Shown: positions 1 to 8,317, counted from the first letter of the stretch. The stretch: 64,000 bases of DNA from an uncultured Eggerthellaceae bacterium (GCA_934648845.1 CAKUFS010000004.1:54775-118774), one strand, 5' to 3'. Notes: generated by a model not told the origin, from the letters alone. Numbers and translations: made by a program.

Positions 1-797
1 ACAGGGCCTGTTATGGCCGAGGCAAGCGTTGGCGCAATCCAAATGCGCGGGTTACGCACGATGTTTCCCATTTGCAGCATAGATGTTCCCAGGCCTTGGG
101 AAATCAAACCACCCCAACGATTTTCCTTGAAGCTGATAACGGCGAAGCCCACCATCTGCGCGCAACAACCGGCAACCGCAGCGCCACCGGCCAGACCCGT
201 AAGGCCCAGAGCTGCGCAAATAGCAGCAGAAGAGATGGGCAGCGTGAGTGCAATGCCCACAACAACGGACACGATAACGCCCATTGCGAACGGCTGCAAC
301 TCGGTAGCCCACATAATCAGCGCTCCCAAGGAACTTGCCGCGGCGCCAATAGGCGGTGCTATCAGATAAGAAAGCCCGCAACCCACGAAAATCGTCACGA
401 ATGGAGTGACCAGAATGTCAATACGCGTGGCGCCTGACACCAGCTTGCCGCACTCGCTAGCAATAATCGCAATGACAAGCACCGCCAACGGACCGCCCGC
501 GCCACCGAGCTGGTTTGCCGCAACACCAACGGCAACCAGGGAAAACAGCACAAGAGACGGCGCTTTCAAAGCGTAACCGATAGCAATTGCCATAGCAGGG
601 CCCGCTGCCGATTTCGCAAACGCTCCAATGTCAACTAAAAGCTGAAGACCCGTCTGCGTTCCCAGCGTTGAAAGAATCGTGCCCATAAGAAGCGATGCGA
701 AAAGGCCCTGCGCCATGGCGCTCATTGCGTCAATCAAGTAGCGCTGCACCGAAATCTCTACACCCTTGCGTTCGAATAAGTCCTTTACCGTTTCCAC
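1..797 (-). CDS. PTS transporter EIIC-like membrane protein (PTS_EIIC_2 type), 3' end outside window
   Basis: Reading the minus strand from a GTG at 797 gives an open frame of about 265 codons that runs off the left edge. It starts METVKDLFERKGVEISVQRY and continues as repeated hydrophobic, glycine-rich membrane segments with the family-like stretches MGTILSTLGTQTG and RIDILVTPFVTIFVGCG. This fits the stand-alone sugar phosphotransferase EIIC family (PF13303), an integral membrane permease without fused EIIA/EIIB. The GTG is preceded by AAGGGAG six bases upstream, which decides the start. The substrate cannot be told. A palindrome lies in the promoter region. The family call is from recognition of sequence character. 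Confidence 0.75.
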   Translation of the reverse strand, partial: METVKDLFERKGVEISVQRYLIDAMSAMAQGLFASLLMGTILSTLGTQTGLQLLVDIGAFAKSAAGPAMAIAIGYALKAPSLVLFSLVAVGVAANQLGGAGGPLAVLVIAIIASECGKLVSGATRIDILVTPFVTIFVGCGLSYLIAPPIGAAASSLGALIMWATELQPFAMGVIVSVVVGIALTLPISSAAICAALGLTGLAGGAAVAGCCAQMVGFAVISFKENRWGGLISQGLGTSMLQMGNIVRNPRIWIAPTLASAITGP

Positions 798-850
798 GTG
801 ATGCTCCCTTATCTTCGTATCGTTGTTTTTTGGGAGTATATACAACTGTC

Positions 851-869
851 TTGTCACATAACATGACAA
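851..869. promoter_or_regulatory. Perfect inverted repeat, candidate operator for the PTS gene
   Basis: TTGTCA at 851-856 and TGACAA at 864-869 form a perfect 6-bp inverted repeat with a 7-bp spacer, about 55 bases upstream of the GTG of the EIIC gene. On the minus strand the first arm can act as a -35 (TTGTCA) with TTGTAT 18 bases downstream. A repressor site overlapping the promoter is inferred; the regulator is not in view. Confidence 0.4.
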
Positions 870-1080
870 TAATAAAGAAATACGCAAAAGGACGCAAAAT
901 GATGAATAGACGCGGAAGAGTAATAAGGAAAAACAAGAGCACGAGCATTTGGAATGAAAACAGATTGGCGAGGGAAGGCGACCGAGGCGCGAAAACAACG
1001 CGCAGGGGCCTTCCCTTGCACAGGAGCCTTCCCCTAAAAGAAGAAACAGCTACCGAGGAAGCGCGATCTCCCAGTGCTGC

Positions 1081-1281
1081 TCAACAGCGTCGAACGGAAG
1101 CGCACTCACCTGGCCAGAGGAACCTTTTTTTGCCGCGTTCGATGCGCACTACAACTTCACGACGATTGTGGTCTATCATGATGACCTGGCGAAACGACCG
1201 ACCTGAACTATTATGGAGCAGCATACCGGGCTCAAGCTGATCGATAACCGCTTTGGTCAAACGATAATCTTTCACGTTCAT
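1081..1281 (-). CDS. Small uncharacterised protein, 66 aa
   Basis: I do not recognise this protein. It is 66 residues, starts MNVKDYRLTKAVIDQLEPGM, is rich in Arg and Val in the centre (RREVVVRIERGKKRF) and ends in a Cys, with no signal peptide or membrane segment. The N-terminal half could be a small beta-rich domain. It is judged real because AGGAGG lies five to six bases before the ATG and a TATAAT box lies about 45 bases further upstream. It is transcribed towards the PTS gene with about 280 bases between them, so it probably forms its own unit. Confidence 0.6.
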   Translation of the reverse strand: MNVKDYRLTKAVIDQLEPGMLLHNSSGRSFRQVIMIDHNRREVVVRIERGKKRFLWPGECASVRRC

Positions 1282-1326
1282 TGCAGCCCTCCTGGATGCT
1301 TCTTTTTTATTTATTCTCGTATGACT

Positions 1327-1332
1327 ATTATA
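1327..1332 (-). promoter_or_regulatory. -10 box upstream of the 66-aa gene
   Basis: TATAAT on the minus strand, about 45 bases upstream of the ATG at 1281. The -35 is poor (TATACG about 16 bases upstream). Confidence 0.4.
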
Positions 1333-1363
1333 TGTGAATTAATCTATTCGTATAATAAAATAA

Positions 1364-1396
1364 TTGGGGGAAATCCCACAAAGGAACCTCCCCCAA
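1364..1396 (-). terminator. Rho-independent terminator of the dockerin gene
   Basis: TTGGGGG (1364-1370) pairs with CCCCCAA (1390-1396). On the minus strand the stem is followed by a T-rich run (TTATTTTATTATA). It lies just after the stop codon of the dockerin gene at 1415. Confidence 0.75.
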
Positions 1397-1414
1397 TAGA
1401 AAGCGGAGAAACAA

Positions 1415-2250
1415 CTACTCGGTCGCAAAAGCTCCGTGATGAACTTTGTACTGAATAGCGAACGCATCGGCGGCATCAAGCGCGCCGTCGTTATTCACGT
1501 CACCAGCAAGCCATTGCTTCATAGAAACCTGCGAGAAATCGGCATATACACCGCATGCCAAATCGTAGGCAATCTGAGCGTCCACAATGTTGACCTTGCC
1601 GTTAAGGTTCAGGTCGTCGTCGCGCACGAATTCCTGAATCATATGATCCTCGCTCGCCTCAACAACAGTGAAGGAAGCGTCAGTCAGCGCATCGGCCTGC
1701 TCTTTCGTGACCAGAGCAACGAACTCTTGGGTTTCGCTATCCCTGAACATGTCTTCGCCGTTCATGGCAATAATCGTGCCCTCGAAGACGCCTTCGGTGT
1801 AAGTCACTTTGTAGTAGCCGTTAGCGAAGGGCTCGGCGGAAACTTTGAATACCGGAGGCGCGACAATCGTAATGGAGTCGGTGCCCGTCCAGTACGGCTT
1901 GCCGGCCGGGTTCATGCCCTCGATCTCTGCGGCGGAAGCGCCGATGATGGGCACGAGCTCGGTAGCGGCCGCGGTGGAGGCAAGGGCTGCCGCCTTGGCC
2001 TGGGCCGCGGTGGCGGAGTCGATCAGGGCCTCGAGCTCGGCCTGGGTGTAGGCCTTGGCGACCCGCTGGTTCGATCCGTCACTGTCAGTAGTGTAGACGG
2101 TGAACACAGTAGCTTCGCCTGAAGCAGTTTCGTCTGCAAGCGCCACCTGCGGAAGCGCCATGCAGGGAATAAACGAGAGCACCAAAGCAACGCTCGTAAG
2201 AAGCACGATAACTTTTGCACTCAGGCTTTTCCTGTTTGCAATTGCCCCAT
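1415..2250 (-). CDS. Secreted protein with C-terminal dockerin-like module; start region appears frameshifted
   Basis: The frame encodes a signal peptide (KVIVLLTSVALVLSF then a short hydrophobic stretch ending near ALADE), an Ala-rich linker of about 60 residues, a middle region with no family I recognise, and a C-terminal dockerin-like pair of calcium loops (DLNLNGKVNIVDAQIAYD and DVNNDGALDAADAFAIQ). It is probably exported and held to a partner through the dockerin. Oddity: the best ribosome binding site (AAGGAAGGA) serves an ATG at 2250 that is one base out of frame with the signal peptide; translated as is, it stops after nine codons. One extra G in the GGGG run at 2245-2248 would give an intact start. 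Otherwise the first in-frame option is a rare ATT at 2242. Confidence 0.75.
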
Positions 2251-2588
2251 GTCCTTCCTTTCGTTCAATAGAGCACGACGTTTCATCGAATATGCCGCAC
2301 TGCTTATACTTGGGCAGAATTATAGCGTTTTCAGTATAGTTAAGAAATAGATTATTCTCAAGCGGCACTATTTTAATTTTGAAATAAACAATTTTGGAAC
2401 ACCACGGGAACGCAGAAGAGCTGCGCGAAGATTTTTGACGCAAGCGGCTACTCAAAGCGCGTACGAGCGGGCACGGGCAGTCTTGATCGCGGTGGCGCGA
2501 GCAAAATCGCGGGAGCGCAGGACATGCGCTAAGCATCATGCGAGCTCGGAAAGCATGCGCAGGACACAAGCGCGAGCTTGCAACCCCG
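2251..2588. other. Intergenic region, no gene seen
   Basis: Apart from the promoter at 2319-2346 I see no credible gene. Open frames on the plus strand here lack a ribosome binding site and have non-coding composition. Confidence 0.5.
2319..2346 (-). promoter_or_regulatory. Promoter of the dockerin gene
   Basis: Minus-strand -10 TATAAT (2324-2319) and -35 TTCTTA (2346-2341) separated by 16 bases, about 70 bases upstream of the start at 2250. Confidence 0.45.
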
Positions 2589-2984
2589 CTACTCGAAACC
2601 CATCTCGGCGATTTGCTCTTCAGTCATGCCGAAATAATGCCCGACCTCATGAATAACCGTGGTGAACACCTCGTCAAGAATGTCGTCTTTCGTTCCCTCA
2701 AGACGTTCGTGCGGTCCCTTGAAAATGACGATGGTATCGGGAATGTCACCGTAGCAGCTCCCGTAGTCGTTTCCGCGCTCGGTCAGGGGAATGCCATCGT
2801 AAATGCCCAGCAAATCGCCGTCTTCGGCCTCGGTCCCCCACTCTGCATCGGCAAGCTCTTCGGGCGTTGGCTCGTCACGCACCAGAACAACGACGTTTTC
2901 CATAGAGTCAATCAAATCCTGCGGAATGGAATCAAGCGCATCTTGAATTGCTAGTTCGAATTCTTCATCAGTAAGATTAACCAT
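2589..2984 (-). CDS. Zincin-like metallopeptidase family protein, 131 aa
   Basis: A small acidic protein with the zinc-protease signature HEVGHYFGM near residue 113, that is HExxHxxG. Two His and the Glu would form the metal site. Length, position of the motif and the preceding stretch IVIFKGPHERL fit the small cytosolic Zincin_1 family (PF06262), whose substrates are unknown. There is no signal peptide or membrane segment. The ATG at 2984 is preceded by AGGAG seven bases upstream. It stands alone, facing away from the tRNA gene. Confidence 0.85.
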   Translation of the reverse strand: MVNLTDEEFELAIQDALDSIPQDLIDSMENVVVLVRDEPTPEELADAEWGTEAEDGDLLGIYDGIPLTERGNDYGSCYGDIPDTIVIFKGPHERLEGTKDDILDEVFTTVIHEVGHYFGMTEEQIAEMGFE

Positions 2985-3438
2985 GATTTTCTCCTGCGTT
3001 CCGCGGAAACCAACCGCATAAACAATGCAACAACAATACTGGAACGAGCGGCCAAAGTCTACTGCTTTCAGTTTGACAGGGAGCGCTCATGAATGCAGAA
3101 GGCAAAAAGAACGGCAAAGGCAGACGAATAACGACAGCGCAACCGGGAGAAACGCAGGAGAATAGGAAGCGAAAACGTGCGGCAAGAGCAAGCGGCTGCG
3201 TCCGAAAGATGCGAAGGAGAATAAATGACGGCGGCGCGCGGGAGCGGGCGGCAGGCGATTGGAAAAAGGCAAGTCAGGCACGTTTCTTTCAAGAACATGC
3301 GAGGCAGCGATCAAGGCGAAAAGATGCGAAAACGCACCGCCGGAACGAAGACAAAACACCGTAAAGCCGCAGAAGTCATCGATTAATGTGCAAAAGCACT
3401 AGATTGAAAATGAATAATCCGATAAAATACCCAAATAC
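2985..3438. other. Intergenic region upstream of tRNA-Thr
   Basis: No convincing gene. A 91-codon plus-strand frame from 3089 has a weak GGGAG five bases before its ATG, but its product is a string of Arg/Lys/Ala residues without recognisable structure, so I treat it as chance. Confidence 0.5.
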
Positions 3439-3513
3439 GCCAGTGTGGCTCAACGGTAGAGCAACTGATTTGTAATCAGTGGGTTGCGGGTTCGATTCCT
3501 GTCACTGGCTCCA
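3439..3513 (+). tRNA. tRNA-Thr (anticodon TGT)
   Basis: A cloverleaf is visible: acceptor GCCAGTG pairs with CACTGGC, the anticodon arm CTGAT-TTGTAAT-ATCAG presents TGT (Thr ACA codon), and the T-arm carries GGTTCGATTCC. The discriminator T and an encoded CCA follow. An intrinsic terminator follows 11 bases downstream. Confidence 0.95.
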
Positions 3514-3523
3514 TTGAAACTGC

Positions 3524-3558
3524 AGGTCAGGACATAAAAGTCCTGACCTTTTATTTTT
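3524..3558 (+). terminator. Rho-independent terminator of tRNA-Thr
   Basis: AGGTCAGGAC (3524-3533) pairs with GTCCTGACCT (3540-3549), with a 6-base loop and a TTTTATTTTT run. Confidence 0.9.
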
Positions 3559-3603
3559 CCCGAAGTATAAAGAAAAGCGGCAAAAACGGGTTAAAAACGG
3601 TAT

Positions 3604-3636
3604 AGATGTGCACCAGATGTGCACCAGATGTGCACC
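3604..3636 (+). repeat. Three tandem copies of an 11-bp unit
   Basis: AGATGTGCACC occurs three times head to tail without mismatches, between the tRNA terminator and the HicB-like gene. Each unit holds the palindrome GTGCAC. Confidence 0.9.
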
Positions 3637-3746
3637 GGGTCGCATCAAATCGCATCACTTATAAGTACAGGAAATGGACGATAAGCGCTTCTGAAAACGA
3701 TGCTTGTCCAAGGCGAACACGACCAGCCACCAGAAAAAGGCCAACG

Positions 3747-3995
3747 ATGATTTATATAAGAGAATTTGAATTCTACGAATCCGAAGGCTTCACGCTTTCA
3801 ATCCCATGCGATATGGAGGGAGGCACGTTCGGTAAAAACCTGGAAGAAGCAGCGCAATCCGCTGCGGACTGGCTGAAAGAAACTATCAAGAGCGATTTAG
3901 CTCATGGGCTTATCCCACAAGGTGGGAAACTTGGACACGAGCCCAGCCACAACGGGCGCATCATTGCAATAGCCATAGATTACAACCCCGAGTAA
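3747..3995 (+). CDS. HicB-family antitoxin-like protein (orphan), 82 aa
   Basis: The protein starts MIYIREFEFYESEGFTLSI and has the HicB-like fold pattern: two beta strands, an acidic turn (PCDMEGGTFG), then an amphipathic helix with EEAAQSAADWL. HicB proteins neutralise HicA mRNA interferases by direct binding and often carry a DNA-binding C-terminus; here the C-terminus is short and none is evident. AAGG lies seven bases before the ATG, which is why this start was chosen over the longer frame from 3606. No HicA toxin with its dsRNA-binding-like fold is adjacent, so it is an orphan or has lost its partner. Its 3' end lies against the decayed toxin gene on the other strand. Confidence 0.55.
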   Translation: MIYIREFEFYESEGFTLSIPCDMEGGTFGKNLEEAAQSAADWLKETIKSDLAHGLIPQGGKLGHEPSHNGRIIAIAIDYNPE

Positions 3996-4029
3996 ACCAA
4001 TGCTGTAGCAGCAAATGCTGCACGAACTT

Positions 4030-4354
4030 GACGCACAGATGGCGCAACGTTTGTACCAAATGCGCATAATTCTGCGCCTGATGAAAATATACGCCACCCG
4101 CACGATATCTCCGTCCAACGCCGCCAAAACTATATAATTATTTACGAAAAGCGACCGGTATCCCTTTGCCGCCAACTTCGGCAAACGGCTCAAAGCGAAA
4201 ACATCCGGTGGCGAACAGAACAAATCTATCTGCCGATCGAACTCATCCACGAAATTCTTGGCCGCTTGAGGACTTCGTCGCACCTCAACAAGTACGAAAC
4301 AATTTCTTGATAATCGCGCTGCGCCCGGGGAAGGATGACGCATTTATAGCCCAT
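4030..4354 (-). pseudogene. RelE/ParE-type toxin, broken by two frameshifts
   Basis: Three pieces in successive frames make one RelE-superfamily toxin: MGYKCVILPRAQRDYQEIVS, then VRRSPQAAKNFVDEFDRQID through DIVRVAYIF, then HQAQNYAHLVQ. Each junction (near 4290 and near 4085) needs one extra base to restore the frame, so two single-base deletions are implied. RelE toxins cleave mRNA on the ribosome; ParE relatives poison gyrase. The start at 4354 overlaps the antitoxin stop, the usual translational coupling. The exact 3' end is uncertain. As written no complete toxin can be made. Confidence 0.7.
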
Positions 4355-4613
4355 ATTGGAGTCCCATTTTCGCGGCAAAATCATCGTAGCTCTCGTATTC
4401 CCCGCGTGCATACTCCCTCTCCGCCATAAGAATCCTGCTGAGCAATTTTGCTTTTGATATCTCCTCAAGCTCAGCCTTTCGCTGATCTGCACTAACGCAA
4501 GTCATAACTTCAACACCGTTTCGGACCGCAAGAACCTCCCGCTCTCGACGCACACGATTGGTAAACTGAACGGTGTTTTTCATTTCACGGACAGGCAAGG
4601 CAACAGGCATCAT
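4344..4613 (-). CDS. Antitoxin of the decayed RelE-type module (Phd/YefM-like)
   Basis: A protein of about 89 residues with an N-terminal part typical of Phd/YefM antitoxins (MPVALPVREMKNTVQFTNRV, then VLAVRNGVEVMTCVSADQ) and a charged, helical C-terminus that would bind the toxin. It precedes and overlaps the toxin reading frame, in the usual antitoxin-first order. The ATG at 4613 or 4610 is preferred to the TTG at 4625 because of GGAAA just upstream. Since the toxin is broken, this antitoxin is now free of its partner. Confidence 0.65.
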   Translation of the reverse strand: MMPVALPVREMKNTVQFTNRVRREREVLAVRNGVEVMTCVSADQRKAELEEISKAKLLSRILMAEREYARGEYESYDDFAAKMGLQYGL

Positions 4614-4788
4614 ATTTCCAATCAACGATAATATTCGTGGCCCAATTGTGCCACATCGCCATTTGACCTACCCAGCAGAAAAAGTACGCATTAAGTAAAA
4701 TAGCGTTCAGTCAGAAAAGTATCAGATATAGCAACCAAAAGCAGAGCGGGCAAGCGCTAGCTGCGTTGTAGACAAGCCAATGGAGCTC

Positions 4789-5022
4789 ATGTTGTCGCAA
4801 ACCAAGAGCGAAAACGCGCAAATCAACGATTCAGGGCAGGTCAATTCCCCTAAACAACGACACACCGCTGTCTTAAGTTTTGGCACATTCGTATGACCTG
4901 GTGTTTTATACACCAGGAAGACTCGATTCGCAACAAAGAGCAAATCAATTGTGGCTTTTTCGCACCTACACCTGCCCCGTATCGTCGATTTGGGCGTATC
5001 TGAGCTATTTTTTCGACAACAT
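4789..5022. repeat. Degenerate copy (F) of the 234-bp inverted-arm repeat family
   Basis: The left end ATGTTGTCGCAAA and the right end CGACAACAT match the family ends with substitutions, and internal arm pieces (CAAAT, GGCAGGT; CACCTACACCTGC) fall at the right spacing. The length is 234 bp, as in good copies. Its centre carries ACCTGGTGTTTTATACACC about 104 bp from the left end, matching ACCTGGTATTTTATACG at the same distance in copy D. Confidence 0.65.
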
Positions 5023-5309
5023 AGCCTTTCGCGGCTGCGCACACAGGCCGACAGCGCAAGAACGACGCGGGCAATGCAAGGGCAGAACAAGAAAGCAGAA
5101 CCCATAAAGTCCAGGACGCAAATAGCATAAGGCGCTTACCCTAAACCCTGGGCAGCGCATCGTTAAGGCCCCTCATGCAACCAAGCACAGCCGAAACGAA
5201 TTCGCACAGGTCGCGCGAATCTTTCAATGATGCAGCCACCGCAGGTGCACCCATCTCGGCCGCAACCGGCGATGCTTGCCATCTCCAAACCCAGCATTAA
5301 GTATAATCC

Positions 5310-5693
5310 TCAACGCTGCTTAGCCTTCATCACCACAACCGTGCTCAAATCCGCACCATCAAGGCGACCCTCCGGCAGCTCCAGCACATGGCGCGCACCG
5401 CGCACCTTTTTGCCCATGTGCCACGGCATTAGCGTTTCCACATCCAGAACCTGCAGGTCAGGCCCCAAATACAAAACGTCAATGGAGCATTTCATGAAGC
5501 AGGTATGCACCCGCGCGCAATCTGCAAGAAAAAGCCCATCGCCATCGGTGCGAACGTCTTTGCCCATTAATCCCCAAAGCCGCTTGAAGAAAGTATCGGC
5601 CACAGGAATATACTCGCCCAAGTCACCCTCGTCTACCGAAAGCAGGTAATACGTGCCCGACGTGGACTTTGTTTTCGGATTTCCGCATGCCAT
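5310..5693 (-). CDS. DUF192 family protein, 127 aa
   Basis: The sequence shows the DUF192 (PF02643) pattern: FFKRLWGLMGKD, then CARVHTCFMKCSIDVLYL, then a lone ARHVLELPEG near the end. The family is a small beta-rich domain of unknown biochemical role. Members often carry a signal peptide; this one does not obviously have one. AAAGGA lies six bases before the ATG at 5693. It is followed (on the minus strand) by the degenerate repeat F and preceded by the tadC remnant. Confidence 0.85.
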   Translation of the reverse strand: MACGNPKTKSTSGTYYLLSVDEGDLGEYIPVADTFFKRLWGLMGKDVRTDGDGLFLADCARVHTCFMKCSIDVLYLGPDLQVLDVETLMPWHMGKKVRGARHVLELPEGRLDGADLSTVVVMKAKQR

Positions 5694-5708
5694 TGCTGTC
5701 CTTTCCGC

Positions 5709-6062
5709 CTACATGAACGCTGCAATGATATTCAACACCGCGGAACCCAAAAGCGCAACTAACAGCGACGGAAAAAGTCACACCAAGGGAATTAAAATCT
5801 TCACGGGAAACTTCGGAGCCTTCTCTTTACCTTGCTAACGACGATATTGCTTGATAGAAGTCGCTTGTGTTTGCAGCGCGTTCGCAATGGGAATATCCAA
5901 GCGGCCAACCCGCACAATAGCGTTCACAAACGTCGTAATGGGATCGGCATCAGCCCTTTGCGCCAGTACATTTAGCACCGATTCGCGCAAAAGCACCTGA
6001 TCGAAGCCACAGCCAGCCGAAACGCTCGCGCTCATGATACCAAACATTGAACATGCTCGCCC
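5709..6062 (-). pseudogene. Remnant of a TadC-like (GspF family) pilus assembly protein
   Basis: The minus strand encodes SVSAGCGFDQVLL, then FVNAIVRVGRLDIPIANAL and TSIKQYRR, then after a TAG stop GKEKAPKFPVKILIPLV, then after a TGA stop LFPSLLVALLGSAVLNII. Together these match the C-terminal cytoplasmic plus membrane part of TadC, an inner-membrane platform protein of Tad/Flp type IV pili. Two in-frame stops and the loss of the N-terminal half make it a pseudogene. No other tad genes are in the window. Confidence 0.7.
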
Positions 6063-6304
6063 CAATGACCTCGTAATACTTCATCGCACGGCGCCCAAAA
6101 ACGAAGAGTACCGATCTTGGGTTGCATTACAGAATGACCCATGAAGGCCAACGTATTTTGGGCGTTGGGGAGCGTCTTTAAGCAAGCCAGCCGAGCGTCG
6201 TTTGCCCGCCGGCGGTAACGTTTTTGGAGGACGGGAATGCTATAGGGCGGGGTGCGGTGGGCTGAGGCAAAACGGAAGGCTTCCCAAAGGCGATTTCCGA
6301 GGTC

Positions 6305-6539
6305 ATGTTGTTGAATTTTTGATCCCAAATTCGAAGTTGTGATAGGTCGGATGTAGGTGAGACTCGCAAATCGGGTCACTTTTCGAGCATTGCAGAGGAT
6401 CTAGAAAAAGCACTTCGGTATAATACCAGTCCATAATTATTTCTATTATAGATAATATGCCACACCGTCAACAGAACCGGCTTCGACCTACTTCCAACCT
6501 GCATCAACTTCGAATTTCACGCCGATTTTTCAACAACAT
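6305..6539. repeat. 234-bp inverted-arm repeat, copy A
   Basis: The left end ATGTTGTTGAATTTTTG continues to CAAATTCGAAGTTG and a diverged GATAGGTCGGATGTAGGT. The right end is CCTACTTCCAACCTGCATC, ACTTCGAATTTCACG and TTCAACAACAT. The arms are reverse complements over roughly 50 bp with mismatches. Centre: GGTATAATACCAGTCC. Confidence 0.9.
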
Positions 6540-6790
6540 GAACCCAAAGCCGCACCTAAACCGCCAAACATCCCCCATAACCTCAACCCGCACATAAAAT
6601 CGTTCACAGTTCTTTGTTTTCGGGACTTTATCCCGATTAACCTCTTTTTTTCAAGAACTGTGAACGATTTTGCCGGGCAGCCCACTGCAAAAAACTGTCG
6701 CAAATCCATGGGACATCCGCGGATGCGCAAGGTTGCCGCGGTCATGTGCTCTCTGCGACGTTTCCACTTCAGCGGGCAAAGGAGTTTATA

Positions 6791-7719
6791 ATGGACAGCC
6801 TTATGACGCTTTACGATTACATAATATGGTTTGCCGTTTTCTCCTTTGTGGGTTGGCTGTTCGAGTGCGCCAATAACATTGCGGTCAAAGGCCAATGGGA
6901 AAACCGCGGCTTTCTGTGGGCCCCCTGTGTCCCATTTACGGCGTGGGCGTTGTTTCGGCCATGGCGTTATTCAGGTGGCCCCCTATATCGGACCTGGACA
7001 TTCCCTTGTGGGGCATCTTTCTTATCTGCATGTTCGGCAGCGCGATTCTGGAATACGCAACGTCGGTGCTTATGGAAAGAGCGTTCCATGCTCGCTGGTG
7101 GGATTACAGCAACCTTCCCCTGAACCTTAACGGTCGCATTTGTCTGCCGGCATCGCTTCTTTTCGGAGTATCCGGCGTGCTTATTTGCCTGCTGATCATC
7201 CCCTGGGCGCAAGATTTGGCGACAGCGGTTCCCTATAGAGTCCGGGAAATCGTGGGCCTGCTGATACTGGTGATAACCACGGTGGATGTCACCCTTTCGG
7301 TAAGCGCTCTGACCCAGCTGGTGGAAAAGATTGAAGCTGCCAGCGCCAGCTTTGACCAGACCATGGAAGCGGGTCTTGAAGCCGCGAAGGATGCCGCCAA
7401 AGACGTGGCGGAAGCCATTCCCGGCAAAGACGCTCTGTCCGATTTCTCGGTACGCGAGAAGCTTGACGGCGTTCTTCCCGACATTCCGAATGCCGCAGAA
7501 ACGCTGCGCGATACGGTGCTGGGCCTTGCCAGCAGCCTGGACGCCCGCCAGAAGCGCGTGCTTTCCAGCTTGAAAGGCTATAGCAGCAAGTCTGGCACAA
7601 TGATGGTGGCGTATGCGCGCAAGGGAATCGACAGCTTGAGCGGCGTGCTGCCAGGCAGACCGGGTGGCAAACCGGGCAACAAGCCGGGTAATAAGCCGAA
7701 TGCCAAAGACAAGAAATAG
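6791..7719 (+). pseudogene. CmpB-like membrane protein (PF06541 type) with one frameshift
   Basis: From the ATG at 6791 (AAAGGAG seven bases upstream) the frame gives DYIIWFAVFSFVGWLFECA and WENRGFL, then leaves the family pattern. The next frame over, from about 6920, resumes exactly with GPLCPIYGVGVVS, ILEYATSVLMERAFHARWWDYS and NLNGRICLPASL, the hallmark motifs of the putative ABC-transporter-associated CmpB membrane family. One additional G in the GGGCCCCC run (6918-6925) would join them. After five or six membrane segments there is an amphipathic, Ala-rich helical region and a Gly/Lys/Pro tail (PGGKPGNKPGNKP). Either a pseudogene or a homopolymer error; the 3' part shows no other damage. 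Confidence 0.75.
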
Positions 7720-7720
7720 C

Positions 7721-8260
7721 ATGGGCATCTTAGGAAAGAAAGGCGTTTGGCATCGAGGCGAAAGATGCCGGAACACAGCGCAGCAGCGCGGCGAAAAAGA
7801 AGCGCGCAAACAGCGCTTCGACCAGCTGCTTTCCACTTCTTGCACTCATGAGGGTGCTCGGGAAATGAAGAGGTTTTGCCAGCACGGCACCGTAAGCACC
7901 TACCAGCACTGTGTGAGCGTGGCTTGGCTGAGCTTTTCCATCAACGACGCCCTCCATATGGGTTCTGATGAAAAATCACTGGTCAGAGCGGCGTTTCTTC
8001 ATGACTACTACGGTTACGATTGGCACGGGACCGCCAATAAGGCTCATGCGGTGAATCATCCGGTCATTGCCGAGCAGCGGGCGGCGCAAGATTTCCCCTT
8101 AACCGACAAGGAGCGAAACATCATTCGCTCCCACATGTGGCCGCTACCCCCCACGCGCGTTCCTGCTTGTCGCGAGGCGTGGCTGGTGTGCGTCTCCGAC
8201 AAGGTGTGCGCCCTGTATGAAACCCTCTTTTGCCGCGGAAGCTTCCGTCGTCAGCGCTAG
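7721..8260 (+). CDS. HD-domain phosphohydrolase-like protein
   Basis: The protein carries an HD-type metal site: FCQHGTVSTYQHCVSVA, then the doublet in FLHDYYGYDWH, a later His region (HPVIAEQ, IRSHMWPLPP) and an Asp in VSDKVC. HD proteins are metal-dependent phosphohydrolases; the substrate is unknown. The ATG at 7721 begins one base after the stop of the CmpB-like gene, so the two are an operon. No good Shine-Dalgarno is seen, consistent with translational coupling. The last residues (CRGSFRRQR) look basic and could be an altered end. Confidence 0.75.
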   Translation: MGILGKKGVWHRGERCRNTAQQRGEKEARKQRFDQLLSTSCTHEGAREMKRFCQHGTVSTYQHCVSVAWLSFSINDALHMGSDEKSLVRAAFLHDYYGYDWHGTANKAHAVNHPVIAEQRAAQDFPLTDKERNIIRSHMWPLPPTRVPACREAWLVCVSDKVCALYETLFCRGSFRRQR

Positions 8261-8279
8261 CAGCGGCAAGGCCGAAGGA

Positions 8280-8309
8280 GCCAAGGCGTCCGCTCCTGCA
8301 CGCCTTGGC
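8280..8309. terminator. Hairpin between convergent genes
   Basis: GCCAAGGCG (8280-8288) pairs with CGCCTTGGC (8301-8309). It lies between the HD gene (plus) and the YdcZ-like gene (minus). No clear T-run follows on either strand, so termination is inferred from position. Confidence 0.45.
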
Positions 8310-8317
8310 AAGACCTC

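Noticed and set aside
3089..3364. A 91-codon basic open frame with a GGGAG site
   Set aside because: Composition is low-complexity Arg/Lys/Ala with no domain, and opposite-strand frames are equally open, typical of GC-skewed non-coding DNA.
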